A stretch of DNA of 64,000 nucleotides, taken from Thermodesulfobacteriota bacterium (GTDB taxonomy: Bacteria > Desulfobacterota > BSN033 > UBA1163). Within the stretch, counting starts at the first letter, position 1; each line of letters opens with the position of its first letter. The stretch is from NCBI GenBank assembly GCA_026415035.1, contig JAOAHX010000002.1, forward strand, positions 164,850 through 228,849. The letters run 5' to 3'. Shown here piece after piece: positions 7,658 through 15,961 of this stretch. Made by a program: the position numbers and the translations under genes. The notes beneath the pieces are model-generated. The model did not search any database. It saw only the letters and a program-made list of their open reading frames with translations, and was not told the DNA's origin.

Positions 7658-8806
7658 TTAAAGCGTTCCGGTCTCGATCTTCAGTTCGTCCTCCTTGAAG
7701 GTCGCCACCGGTGGGACCTCCTTCAGATCCTTTCCCGGAACGTAGTTGAACATCTTCTGGATCTTGTCGCCCACCGTTCGGAAGAGGGTGGCCACGGGCA
7801 AGCGGCTGGGACAGGCGCTGTCACAGAGTCCACAGCCGATGCAGGAGGTGACCATGTGGGCCATCCGGATCATGTGGAAGATGAGGGTATCGGTGGGCAT
7901 CCGGATGCCCCCTTTCCGATCCGCCCATCTCAGATATTGGTCCCCCTCGTGTTCAAAGACCGCCGTCCTGAAGACGCATTCCTTGCAGTAGCAGATGGGG
8001 CAGGCCACCATGCAGTTGTGGCACCGAATGCAGGTGGAGAACCGGTCGAGAAAGGCGGACAGGCTCTTGACCTCCCGGCCGAAGTCTTGGAAGGTGGCAT
8101 CCCTCTTCTTGACCCTTTCGGCGACCACCTTTTCCACGACCCCTTTCCTCGAGGGCGGCTCCTCGGCCGGGGAGACATTGAACCCCTTCTCCTCCAGTGC
8201 CTTCTCAAGCGAATCGCTCCACTCGACCCCGATCCCCTCGGTGGGGCTGTAGCCGAAAAGTTTCAGGTTCAGATCGGCCTTCGGGATGGGATATTCACAG
8301 ATCTGGCACGCTGTCCGAAAGGCATAACCTTGAGGCGGGGAGGCCTCGCCCTTCTCCATTCCTCGGAGAAGCTCTCCCACCAGGACCTCGCCGTCCTTCC
8401 CTTCCTGGACGAACTTCGAATAGTCCGTCACCTCGAAGGTCCCCGGACAATCCACGCCGATGAGGAGGAGGTTGTCCAGCTTCACCTGAAGAAATTTGGC
8501 CAGTTCCACCACGGCCCGGATTTCGCAGGGCTTCAGAAGGGCCCCGACCTTTTTGGAAAGATTCTTGATGGAGAGGTGGGAGGCGACCCTGGCCGATTGG
8601 ACTGGCATGGTCGGGGACAGGAAGCAGACTCCGTCCATCTTTTCAGGATCGTGAATCAAGGTCTGGACAAATCCGTCTTTCGAGGGAAGTCTCTTGGGGA
8701 CGAGAAGGGCCTCCACCACGCCCTTTTCGAGCAGCGATTTGAGAAAAGCTTTGATCGCCTCTTCGACCTTTCCCTCCGAAACTCTTAACACCGTCTGTTT
8801 TGCCAT
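7658..8806 (-). CDS. FrhB/FdhB-like iron-sulfur flavoprotein subunit
   Basis: 382 residues, related to the beta subunits of F420-reducing hydrogenase and formate dehydrogenase (FrhB/FdhB). The central KVGALLKPCEIRAVVELAK and NLLLIGVDCPGTFEV segments are typical of that fold. They are followed by two ferredoxin motifs, CIRCHNCMVACP and, near residue 325, CIGCGLCDSACP, with an extra CYCKEC in between. In other organisms this subunit links an Hdr/MvhD core to an external donor or acceptor (formate, NAD(P)H, F420). The donor cannot be told here. Strong AAAGGAGAAGG site before the ATG. Confidence 0.82.
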   Translation of the reverse strand: MAKQTVLRVSEGKVEEAIKAFLKSLLEKGVVEALLVPKRLPSKDGFVQTLIHDPEKMDGVCFLSPTMPVQSARVASHLSIKNLSKKVGALLKPCEIRAVVELAKFLQVKLDNLLLIGVDCPGTFEVTDYSKFVQEGKDGEVLVGELLRGMEKGEASPPQGYAFRTACQICEYPIPKADLNLKLFGYSPTEGIGVEWSDSLEKALEEKGFNVSPAEEPPSRKGVVEKVVAERVKKRDATFQDFGREVKSLSAFLDRFSTCIRCHNCMVACPICYCKECVFRTAVFEHEGDQYLRWADRKGGIRMPTDTLIFHMIRMAHMVTSCIGCGLCDSACPSRLPVATLFRTVGDKIQKMFNYVPGKDLKEVPPVATFKEDELKIETGTL

Positions 8807-8897
8807 GTTTGGACCTTCTCCTTTCCTTCGATGCGTGGCAGAAGATGAAAAATGTCGGGACCTCCTATCCCAACCGAAGACCCCAGCGCCCGATCCC

Positions 8898-9320
8898 CTA
8901 TGCGTTCCAAAGCTGTTTCATGGGATTGGGGCCCATCTTTCTCAGCTCCTCGGTCATCTTCGTCACGGTGTCGGCAAAGAGCTTGCCCTCGCTGGCGCTG
9001 ATCCATTTCAGCCAGATCCGGTCTTCGGTAAACCCCAACTGGGTGAGGATTCCTTTCAGAATGGCTATCCTTCTCCGAGCTTTATAATTACCAGACTGGT
9101 AATGGCAATCCCCGGGGTGTCACCCTCCCACCAACACGCCATCCGCCCCATCGATCAGGGCCTTCAGGATGTAGATGGAGTCCACCGCGCCGGTGCACAT
9201 CAGGTGGATGATGCGGATGTTGGGAGGGTACTGTTGACGGGTCGTCCCCGCCAGGTCCGCTCCGGTGTAGGTACACCAATGACAAAGGAACGCAACGATC
9301 CTCGGCTCGAAATCTGCCAT
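8898..9320 (-). CDS. mvhD: MvhD/VhuD-type hydrogenase iron-sulfur subunit, selenoprotein (in-frame TGA read as Sec)
   Basis: 140 residues including selenocysteine at residue 67 (TGA at 9120-9122). Before the TGA the sequence ADFEPRIVAFLCHWCTYTG and later IHLMCTGAVD is classic MvhD. After it, the same frame continues without interruption as HPGDCHYQSGNYKARRR and WISASEGKLFADTV, also classic, ending at TAG 8898-8900. The position read as Sec is the Cys of the family motif G-C-H-P-G-D-C-H-Y, and VhuD of methanogens is a known Sec version. A hairpin sits just downstream of the UGA. MvhD carries a [2Fe-2S] cluster passing electrons to HdrA. The ATG at 9320 is preceded by AGGAGG. No hydrogenase large or small subunit is nearby, so the donor is likely not H2 through MvhAG. 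Confidence 0.93.
9087..9103 (-). promoter_or_regulatory. bacterial SECIS-like hairpin for the MvhD UGA codon
   Basis: In the transcript ATTACC pairs with GGTAAT around loop AGTCT. The loop begins 22 nt after the UGA, and a G is in its second position. E. coli fdhF has a similar loop (AGGTCT) at a similar distance. Confidence 0.7.
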
Positions 9321-9368
9321 GTCCACCTCCTCGCTCGCTCTTGGATTTCCTCTTTTGCCGCTTCCGGT

Positions 9369-12300
9369 TTAATCGATGGCCGAATCGACGACCGAAAGGT
9401 TAAGCCCTTTTTCGAAATTCCTCTGCTGGGAGGCGGCGTTTCGGCAGACCTCCACACAGTTGCCGCATCCCTGGCAGAGGGCGTCGATCACCTCCGCCTT
9501 GACCTCCTCTTCGTTGATGACCCTTGCACGGTAAGGGCAGACGGTCACGCAGAGACCACACCCGCAGCAGAGCCGCTTGATGACGTAAGCAAGATAGGGT
9601 TTCTCCTCCACCGCCTCCTTGGCCAACAGGGCCCCTGCCCTGGCGGCGGCGGCGTTGGCCTGGGAGAGGGTGTCCTCTATGAAGTTGGGGGAGTGGCAGA
9701 GCCCGCAGAAGAACTTCCCCCGGTCTATGGCATCGAGAGGGGCCGACTTCGGATTGGCCTCCATGAAGAAGCCATCGGGATTCAACTCCAAGCCGAACCG
9801 CTCGGCCAAGGCCCGGTTCTCACGGGGTTCGATCCCCGCGCTGAGGATGAGCCGATCTGCGGGGAGATCGAGGGAAGTCCCCAGGGCTGGGTCGAAGACC
9901 GAGACGGTCAGTCTTCCGTTTTCGAGACGGACCCTCGGTTTCCTCTCGAGGTCGTATCGGATGAAGATCACGCCCTTGCCCCTCGCCTCGTAATAGTAAG
10001 GCTCATAGAAACCGTAAGTTCTCACGTCCCTGTAAAGGACGTAAAGGGGGAGGCCCGGGTTCCTCTCCTTCAACTTCAGGGCGTTTTTGACGGCATGGCC
10101 GCAGCAGACCCGGCTGCAATAGGGGTGTTGCTCGTCCCTCGAGCCCACACACTGGATCATGACCACGGAGCGAAGTTCCTTGAGCCAAGGTTCGTCGAGG
10201 TAGATGGCCCGATCCAACTGCCTCTGCGTGAGGACCCGGGGATCCTCTCCATAAAGGTACTCCCTGGGGGTGACCTCCCTTCCGCCGGTGGCAAGGATCA
10301 ATGCGCCATGGGCGATCACCTCTTCGCCTTTCGGATGTCCGATCGTCGTGGTATAGTGGCCATTCTTCTTTTCGAAGCCGAGGACCTCCGATTGGAGGTA
10401 GAGGTGGATGGAGGGATGATGGGTCACCTTCTCGACGAGGTCCTTGAGGAGGGCCTGGGGGTCCGAGCCTCTCAGGGTGTAGTAGGTCTCTCTCAGAAGG
10501 CCTCCCAGTTCGCTCTCCTTTTCGATGAGGAAGACCTCCAATCCCTGTTCGGCCAGACGGAGGGAGGCGGTCATTCCGGCGGCCCCTCCTCCCACGACCA
10601 GGGCCCTCTTCTCCACTTTCTGCTCCCCTTTTCGAATGGGTTGGATCCTCCTGGCCCTCTCCACGGCCATCCGGATCAGGACCCTGGCCTTCTCCGTGGC
10701 CAGTTCCGGTAGGTTTCGATGGACGAAGGCGCACTGTTCGCGGATGTTGGCATATTCGATGAGATACGGGTTGAATCCCATCTCCTTGGCCATCTCCTCC
10801 ATCTTTTTCCGGATCTCCCGCTGGGAGCATCCTGCGATCACGACCCGGTTGATCCCCTGTTGCCCGATCCTGAGCCGGATCTGGTGGAGATCCTCAGGAA
10901 GGCAAGCCAGGCCGACCTCTTCCACATAGGCGACCTCCGGCATGCACCTCGTCCCTTCGATCAGGTCGGGGAGGGAGAGGGTCTGCTTCAACTCGCCTCC
11001 GCAGTGGCAGAGGAAGACGCCGACCTTGGGGATCTCGTTTGACAAAGCCCCTTCGGCGGGGTATTCCCGTCTGGGCATCGGAAGGGATCTGGCGGAGAGG
11101 AAGGAGGCCGCTTCTGCCGCTGCGCTTGAGCCCTCCACGACCGCTTCGGGGATGTCTCTCGGCCCTCTGAAGGCCCCTCCCACAAAGATCCCCTCGACCG
11201 AGGTCTGGGCGGGACGGAATTCATCGGTCTCGCAAAAACCCTGGGCATTTAGCCGCAGGCCCAGGCGGGTCGCCAGCTCTCTGACTTGAAGGGGAGGGGT
11301 GAACCCGACGGAGAGGATGACGCTGTCGAACTCCCTCTCCTCGAAGGCCCCGTCTTCTTTGACGTAGGTGATGAGCAGGTTCTTCGAGTGTTGGAGTTCC
11401 TTGATGGTCGAAACGGCGCTCCGGATGTATTCGATTCCATACCGACTTTTCGCCCTCTCGTAGTAGCGTTCGTAATCCTTTCCCATGGGGCGGATGTCCA
11501 TGTAGAAGAAGGTGATCTTCAGATCCGGAGACCGGTCCTTGGCGATCATCGCCTGCTTGGTGGCGTACATGCAGCAGATCGTGGAACAGTGGTCCTGACC
11601 GCAGGAGGGATCTCTCGACCCGACGCATTGGATGAAGGCGATCCTCTCCATCCGCTTGCCATCCGAGGTCCGCACGGGCAGGCCCTGGGTGGGACTGGAG
11701 GTGGAGAGGAGCCTTTCGAACTGGATGCTCGTCAAGACGTTCTCATAGCGGCCGAAACCGTATTCCCCTTTTCTCTGGGCGAGGAAGGGTTCGAACCCGA
11801 ACCCGAGGACGATGGCCCCGGCCCCGAGGACCTCCTCTTCGGCCTTCTGGTCGAGGTCGATGGCGTTGGGGGCACAGACCTTGACGCACTCGCCACAGCG
11901 GATGCAGGTCTTCGGGTCGATGACGAGGCCGTGAGGGATGGCTTGAGGAAAGGGAAGGTAGATGGCCTTTCGCTTCTCGAGGCCGCCGCCGAACTCCCGC
12001 TCGACCTCCACCGGGCAGACCGCGATGCAGGCCTCGCAGAGGGTGCACCGCTGGGGATCGACGAATCGGGGTTTTTTAATGATCGAGACCCTGAAATCTC
12101 CGGCGGTCCCCTCTACGGATTTCACTTCAGCATAGGGGATCAGCTCGATCCGATCGTGAAGATGGCATTCGTAGATGGGACAGAAGGCTGGTGGGGTGGG
12201 GCTCATGAAACAGACGCCACACGAATTGGTCGGAAACGTCTTGTCGAGCAGGGGAAAGTAGCCTCCGATGGCCGGGGCCTGCTCGAGAAGGAAGACCTTC

Positions 12301-12404
12301 CTCCCCATCTCAGCCAGCAGGAGGGCGGACTGCATTCCCGAAATTCCCGCGCCCACCACCAGCGCCGAACTCTTATCGCCTCTCATGTTGTTATCCCGTG
12401 TCAT
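9369..12404 (-). CDS. hdrA: HdrA, tandem-fused (two HdrA modules in one chain)
   Basis: 1011 residues. The first module runs from residue 1. It has a Rossmann fold (LVVGAGISGMQSALLLAE), a Cys-rich NSCGVCFMSP segment, two ferredoxin motifs (CTLCEACIAVCP, CIRCGECVKVCA) and the HdrA cluster signature IQCVGSRD with CSTICCMYATK. A middle HdrA N-terminal domain follows at about residue 465 (VGVFLCHCGGEL, then AGCSQREIRKKME). The second module has a flavin fold (LVVGGGAAGMTASLRLAE), IQCVGSRDEQHPYC with CSRVCCGHAVK, and terminal ferredoxin motifs CCGCGLCVTVCP and CQGCGNCVEVCR. Two bifurcating-type FAD sites per chain are predicted. GAGGGAACC precedes the start; MvhD follows 48 bp downstream. Confidence 0.93.
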   Translation of the reverse strand: MTRDNNMRGDKSSALVVGAGISGMQSALLLAEMGRKVFLLEQAPAIGGYFPLLDKTFPTNSCGVCFMSPTPPAFCPIYECHLHDRIELIPYAEVKSVEGTAGDFRVSIIKKPRFVDPQRCTLCEACIAVCPVEVEREFGGGLEKRKAIYLPFPQAIPHGLVIDPKTCIRCGECVKVCAPNAIDLDQKAEEEVLGAGAIVLGFGFEPFLAQRKGEYGFGRYENVLTSIQFERLLSTSSPTQGLPVRTSDGKRMERIAFIQCVGSRDPSCGQDHCSTICCMYATKQAMIAKDRSPDLKITFFYMDIRPMGKDYERYYERAKSRYGIEYIRSAVSTIKELQHSKNLLITYVKEDGAFEEREFDSVILSVGFTPPLQVRELATRLGLRLNAQGFCETDEFRPAQTSVEGIFVGGAFRGPRDIPEAVVEGSSAAAEAASFLSARSLPMPRREYPAEGALSNEIPKVGVFLCHCGGELKQTLSLPDLIEGTRCMPEVAYVEEVGLACLPEDLHQIRLRIGQQGINRVVIAGCSQREIRKKMEEMAKEMGFNPYLIEYANIREQCAFVHRNLPELATEKARVLIRMAVERARRIQPIRKGEQKVEKRALVVGGGAAGMTASLRLAEQGLEVFLIEKESELGGLLRETYYTLRGSDPQALLKDLVEKVTHHPSIHLYLQSEVLGFEKKNGHYTTTIGHPKGEEVIAHGALILATGGREVTPREYLYGEDPRVLTQRQLDRAIYLDEPWLKELRSVVMIQCVGSRDEQHPYCSRVCCGHAVKNALKLKERNPGLPLYVLYRDVRTYGFYEPYYYEARGKGVIFIRYDLERKPRVRLENGRLTVSVFDPALGTSLDLPADRLILSAGIEPRENRALAERFGLELNPDGFFMEANPKSAPLDAIDRGKFFCGLCHSPNFIEDTLSQANAAAARAGALLAKEAVEEKPYLAYVIKRLCCGCGLCVTVCPYRARVINEEEVKAEVIDALCQGCGNCVEVCRNAASQQRNFEKGLNLSVVDSAID

Positions 12405-12455
12405 GGTTCCCTCGTGTCCGTCTCGATGCTTTAGGGCTAACCAAGGATGCCATGT

Positions 12456-13301
12456 CTAACTCAACCCCAAGGAGTCCAAGAGGGGTTTCGGGTTGATCAG
12501 GTGCTTCTTCCACCAATGCTCGCGCCTCGGGATCTCAAAGGCCACCCCGATCAATTCGGTGAAGTAGAAGATGGGCAGTCCCGCCTCCTGTCGCATCTCG
12601 AGGTTCATGGTGCAGAGGCCGCAGGAGGTGACGATGCAGTGCGCGTCGGCCTCCTTCGCCATGGAGACGATCCTTCCGACCAGGGTCTGAACCACATCGG
12701 CATAGGTCATCGCCAGATCGGCGCCGCAACAGTCGGTTTTGTAAGACCATTCCACGGGTTCGGCGCCAATCCCCCTCATCAGCCGATCGAGGTACTGGGG
12801 ATTCTCCGGATGATCGAGCTGGGTGATCTTCGGATGCCTCACCAGGGCGCATCCATAGTAGCAGGCGGTTTTGAGCCCCTTCAGGGGCCGCTTCACCTTC
12901 TCCCGGATCTTCTCCAGGCCGATCCGGTTGAGAAAGACGTCCATCAACGCCAGGATCTCGATCGAAGGATCGTAGGTGAACCCCACGATCTCCTCGATCT
13001 CCTTTCGCTCCGCCTCGTTGTGCTGCAGGACGTGTTCGGTCCTCTTGAGATAGCTGAAGCAGCCCGCGCAGGGAACGACGAGGGGTCCCGCCTTGGCCTC
13101 CTGGGCCTTCCAGATATTGCGGGCGGGGAGGCAGAGGGAGAGGAGGCGATGGAGGCTGTGGGTGGCGGCTGCGCCGCAGCAGTTCCAATCCTCGATCTCC
13201 ACCAGTTCCACGCCGAGGGTTTCAAGGACGGCCTCGGTGGAGCGGCCGTATTCATAGGAAGAAGAGTGGTCCGTGCATCCAGGAAAGTAGGCAAATTTCA
13301 T
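12456..13301 (-). CDS. hdrB: HdrB (second copy), CCG-domain subunit
   Basis: 281 residues. Both CCG domains are complete: FPGCTDH, then NCCGAAATHS and VPCAGCFSYLKR, and in the second half ACYYGCALVRHP, TDCCGADLAM and TSCGLCTMNLE. These ligate the two noncubane [4Fe-4S] clusters that reduce disulfides in methanogen HdrB. Retention of both suggests a working thiol/disulfide-type or electron-relay site. The start at 13301 (MKFAYFPGC) is chosen over 13316 because GGAGG lies 5 bases before it. Confidence 0.93.
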   Translation of the reverse strand: MKFAYFPGCTDHSSSYEYGRSTEAVLETLGVELVEIEDWNCCGAAATHSLHRLLSLCLPARNIWKAQEAKAGPLVVPCAGCFSYLKRTEHVLQHNEAERKEIEEIVGFTYDPSIEILALMDVFLNRIGLEKIREKVKRPLKGLKTACYYGCALVRHPKITQLDHPENPQYLDRLMRGIGAEPVEWSYKTDCCGADLAMTYADVVQTLVGRIVSMAKEADAHCIVTSCGLCTMNLEMRQEAGLPIFYFTELIGVAFEIPRREHWWKKHLINPKPLLDSLGLS

Positions 13302-13335
13302 TCTGGCCTCCGACATCCCCCATGGGGAAAACGGT

Positions 13336-13896
13336 TCATTCCTTCTGCGTACATCGTTCGAAGATCCTTTTAATCTCTCCGCGGCCCTTGACGAAGCTGG
13401 GGAGGAGAGGGAATTTCCCCTTGAAGAAGAGTTTCATCCCTGGGACGAGGGAGCCCGTCATCAGGTCTTTGCTCCGGAGCATATACTCCATCAGCATGGT
13501 CACCTCGTGGGCTCGACCCAGTCTCTGGATGCTGTGGATGAAGGCCTCGTGGAAGAGATGGATATTCTTCTCCTTGGCCGGCACGCCCTCCCTCGTGGCC
13601 ATCTCCCTCAGGGCATCCATGATGACGCCGATGTGGATCTCGTTCGGGCAACGGGTTCCACAGGTCTGGCAGTAGACACAGAACCAGATCGCCCGGCTCT
13701 CCAGGACCTCCTTCTTCCTTCCCATCTGGATCATCCGGATGAGGCTGTTCGGCCGGATGTCCATATAGGGAGCCGTGGGACAACCGGCCGTGCACTTGAG
13801 GCACTGGTAACAGAGGTTGAGCCGCTCCCCGCTTCGTCGCTCGACCTCTTTCGCAAAGGCTCCTTGCCCCTGATCGGGACCGGGATGAATGTCCAT
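13336..13896 (-). CDS. hdrC: HdrC (second copy)
   Basis: 186 residues with two ferredoxin sets, CYQCLKCTAGCP (about residues 29-40) and CVYCQTCGTRCP (about 73-84), followed by a helical tail. HdrC bridges HdrA to HdrB with two [4Fe-4S] clusters. AAGGAGGAAGCG precedes the ATG. It is immediately upstream of its partner hdrB. Confidence 0.92.
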   Translation of the reverse strand: MDIHPGPDQGQGAFAKEVERRSGERLNLCYQCLKCTAGCPTAPYMDIRPNSLIRMIQMGRKKEVLESRAIWFCVYCQTCGTRCPNEIHIGVIMDALREMATREGVPAKEKNIHLFHEAFIHSIQRLGRAHEVTMLMEYMLRSKDLMTGSLVPGMKLFFKGKFPLLPSFVKGRGEIKRIFERCTQKE

Positions 13897-13992
13897 CGCT
13901 TCCTCCTTGCGGATGCGTTCTATGGGCTCTCTGGCCTCTTTAGGGCTGGGTCAAGCTCATCGGCCCCCACCTTCATCCATCTCGAACCGGTT

Positions 13993-15960
13993 TTAAACCC
14001 TCTCCGATGAGGTGACAAAGGTCTCGACCATCCGGAGGATCTGGTCGGACGAACTGTTTCTTAACTCACAGGCAAAATTTGGGCAAGCGCTGACGCAGGC
14101 CCCACATCCCTGACAGAGGGCCGGGTGAACGATGGAGATCCCCCGATGGGGGTCCATCTCTCTGGCCTCATAGGGACAGACCTCGACACAGAGGCCACAG
14201 CCGCTGCAGATCTGCTCGTCCACATGGGCGATCAGGGGGTCCTGCAGGAGGCGATCGGTCGACAGCAGGGCCTGAATCTTGGAGGCGGTGGCCGAGGCCT
14301 GGGAGACCGTATCCGAGATGTCTTTCGGCCCCTGACCGCAGCCCGCCAGATAGATTCCCTTCGTCGAGCTCTCCACCGGATAGAGTTTGATATGGGCCTC
14401 GGTGAGGAATCCGTGGCGGTCCACGGTCGCCCTCAATTTGGCCGCCAGCTCCTTTATCCCCGTGCTCGGGATCAAGGCCGTGGCGAGGACGACCATCTCC
14501 GCTGCCACCTCGACGGACCGACCGGTCAGGGTATCCACGCCCAAGACCCTCACCTTCCCATCGTCCTCGAAGATCCTCGAGACGCGGCCCCTGAGATAGA
14601 GGAGCCCCTTCTCCTCGATCGTCCTCTGCAAGAATTCCTCATAGCCTTTGCTGTCCGAACGGATGTCCATAAAAAAGATATAGGGTTGCCCATCCGGGAC
14701 CTGTTCCTTGTAGAGGGCGGCCTGTTTGGCCGTATACATGCAGCAGATGCGCGAGCAGTAGGGCATGTACCGGTCAGGGTCTCTCGAGGCGACGCACTGG
14801 ATGAAGACGACCTCTTTCGGAACCCTTCCGTCGGAGGGTCGGAGGATCCTCCCACGGGTCGGGCCATCGGGCGAAAGCATCCGTTCGAAGGCAAGCCCGT
14901 CGACGACGTCCGGGATCTCTCCATACCCGTATTCCCCGATCTGGGGGAGGGGGAAGAGGTCGTACCCCGTGGCCATGACGATGGCCCCGACCTGTTTTCG
15001 GACTCTCTCCTCTTGCTGATCGAACCGGATGGCCTGCTCGGGACAGACCGCTTCGCATCTCCTACAACTTTGATCCAAAAAATAGAGGCACTGGTCCCGA
15101 AGGATCACGGGTTTATGGGGGACGCTTTCGGGCGCGAGGAAGTCGATGGCCTTGCGCTTCCCCAGACCCCTTTCGAAGGAGGAGGGAAAGGCCTTTGGGC
15201 ATGAAGGGATGCAGAGTCCGCACCCGTTACACCTCTGCCAGTCCACGTAGGTCGCCTTCTTCCGGAGGACGAGGTCGAAATTGCCCACATAACCCTTCAC
15301 CTCTTCGACCTCCGAATAGCAGCGGAGCTCGATCCTCGGATGCGCCTCGATCTCCTTGGCCTTTGCAAGGACCTCCGGCGAGGCAGGGCGGAGGTCCGGG
15401 AAGGTCTTCGAGAGCTGAAGCATATGCCCGCCCAGGGCCTGCTCCCTCTCGAGGAGGAGGACCTCGTAGCCTCCCTCCGCAAGGTCAAGGGCCGCGGTCA
15501 TCCCAGCGATCCCCCCGCCGATGACGAGGACGCTTCGGTGGATGGGAACGGCGATCGCCTCCAGCTCTTCATTCTTTCTCACCTTCTCGAGGGCCGCCAG
15601 GATGATCTCCTCGGCCTTTCGGGTGGCCTCGGCCTTCTCCTTCTGGTGGACCCAGCTGCACTGTTCCCGGATGTTGGCGATCTCGCAGAGATAGGGATTC
15701 ATCCCCTCGGCCTTCACGGCCTTCCGGAACGTGGCCTCGTGCATGCTGGGAGAACAGCAGGCCACGACCACACCCTCGAGGCCCTTTTCCCGGATCGCCT
15801 CCCGAAGGAGCTGCTGCCCTGGTTCGGAGCACATGTAGATATAGTCGGTGCTGTGGCAGACGTCCGGGGCCTTCCGGACCCTCTCGGCCACGGCCTTCAC
15901 ATCGACCGTGCCCGCGATGTTGACCCCGCAATGGCAGATGAAAACGGCCAGTCTCTTCAT
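13993..15960 (-). CDS. hdrA: HdrA, standard-length copy
   Basis: 655 residues with the full HdrA layout. An N-terminal domain (VFICHCGVNIAG, ACCSPSMHEATFRK) comes first, then a FAD fold at about residue 145 (VLVIGGGIAGMTAALDLAE). Inserted ferredoxin motifs are CNGCGLCIPSCP and CRRCEAVCPEQA. The HdrA cluster signature is IQCVASRDPDRYMPYCS with CCMYTAK, and the C-terminal ferredoxin motifs are CSGCGLCVEVCP and CQGCGACVSACP. One oddity: the conserved T-F-P-x-x-D-C-x-x-C element reads TFPDLRPASPEVL here, without either Cys. The start at 15960 (MKRLAVFICHCG) is one base after the upstream stop, so translation is probably coupled. Confidence 0.93.
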   Translation of the reverse strand: MKRLAVFICHCGVNIAGTVDVKAVAERVRKAPDVCHSTDYIYMCSEPGQQLLREAIREKGLEGVVVACCSPSMHEATFRKAVKAEGMNPYLCEIANIREQCSWVHQKEKAEATRKAEEIILAALEKVRKNEELEAIAVPIHRSVLVIGGGIAGMTAALDLAEGGYEVLLLEREQALGGHMLQLSKTFPDLRPASPEVLAKAKEIEAHPRIELRCYSEVEEVKGYVGNFDLVLRKKATYVDWQRCNGCGLCIPSCPKAFPSSFERGLGKRKAIDFLAPESVPHKPVILRDQCLYFLDQSCRRCEAVCPEQAIRFDQQEERVRKQVGAIVMATGYDLFPLPQIGEYGYGEIPDVVDGLAFERMLSPDGPTRGRILRPSDGRVPKEVVFIQCVASRDPDRYMPYCSRICCMYTAKQAALYKEQVPDGQPYIFFMDIRSDSKGYEEFLQRTIEEKGLLYLRGRVSRIFEDDGKVRVLGVDTLTGRSVEVAAEMVVLATALIPSTGIKELAAKLRATVDRHGFLTEAHIKLYPVESSTKGIYLAGCGQGPKDISDTVSQASATASKIQALLSTDRLLQDPLIAHVDEQICSGCGLCVEVCPYEAREMDPHRGISIVHPALCQGCGACVSACPNFACELRNSSSDQILRMVETFVTSSERV

Positions 15961-15961
15961 C

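Noticed and set aside
9120-9122. In-frame TGA as a nonsense mutation making mvhD a pseudogene
   Set aside because: The frame after it stays fully conserved MvhD for 73 residues, the TGA replaces a motif Cys, and a SECIS-like hairpin follows. Selenocysteine explains all of this.
8694-10712. Long plus-strand open frame of about 670 codons
   Set aside because: It lies antisense to FrhB-like, mvhD and hdrA, has no family motif and no start site, and is typical of the mirror frame of GC-rich genes.
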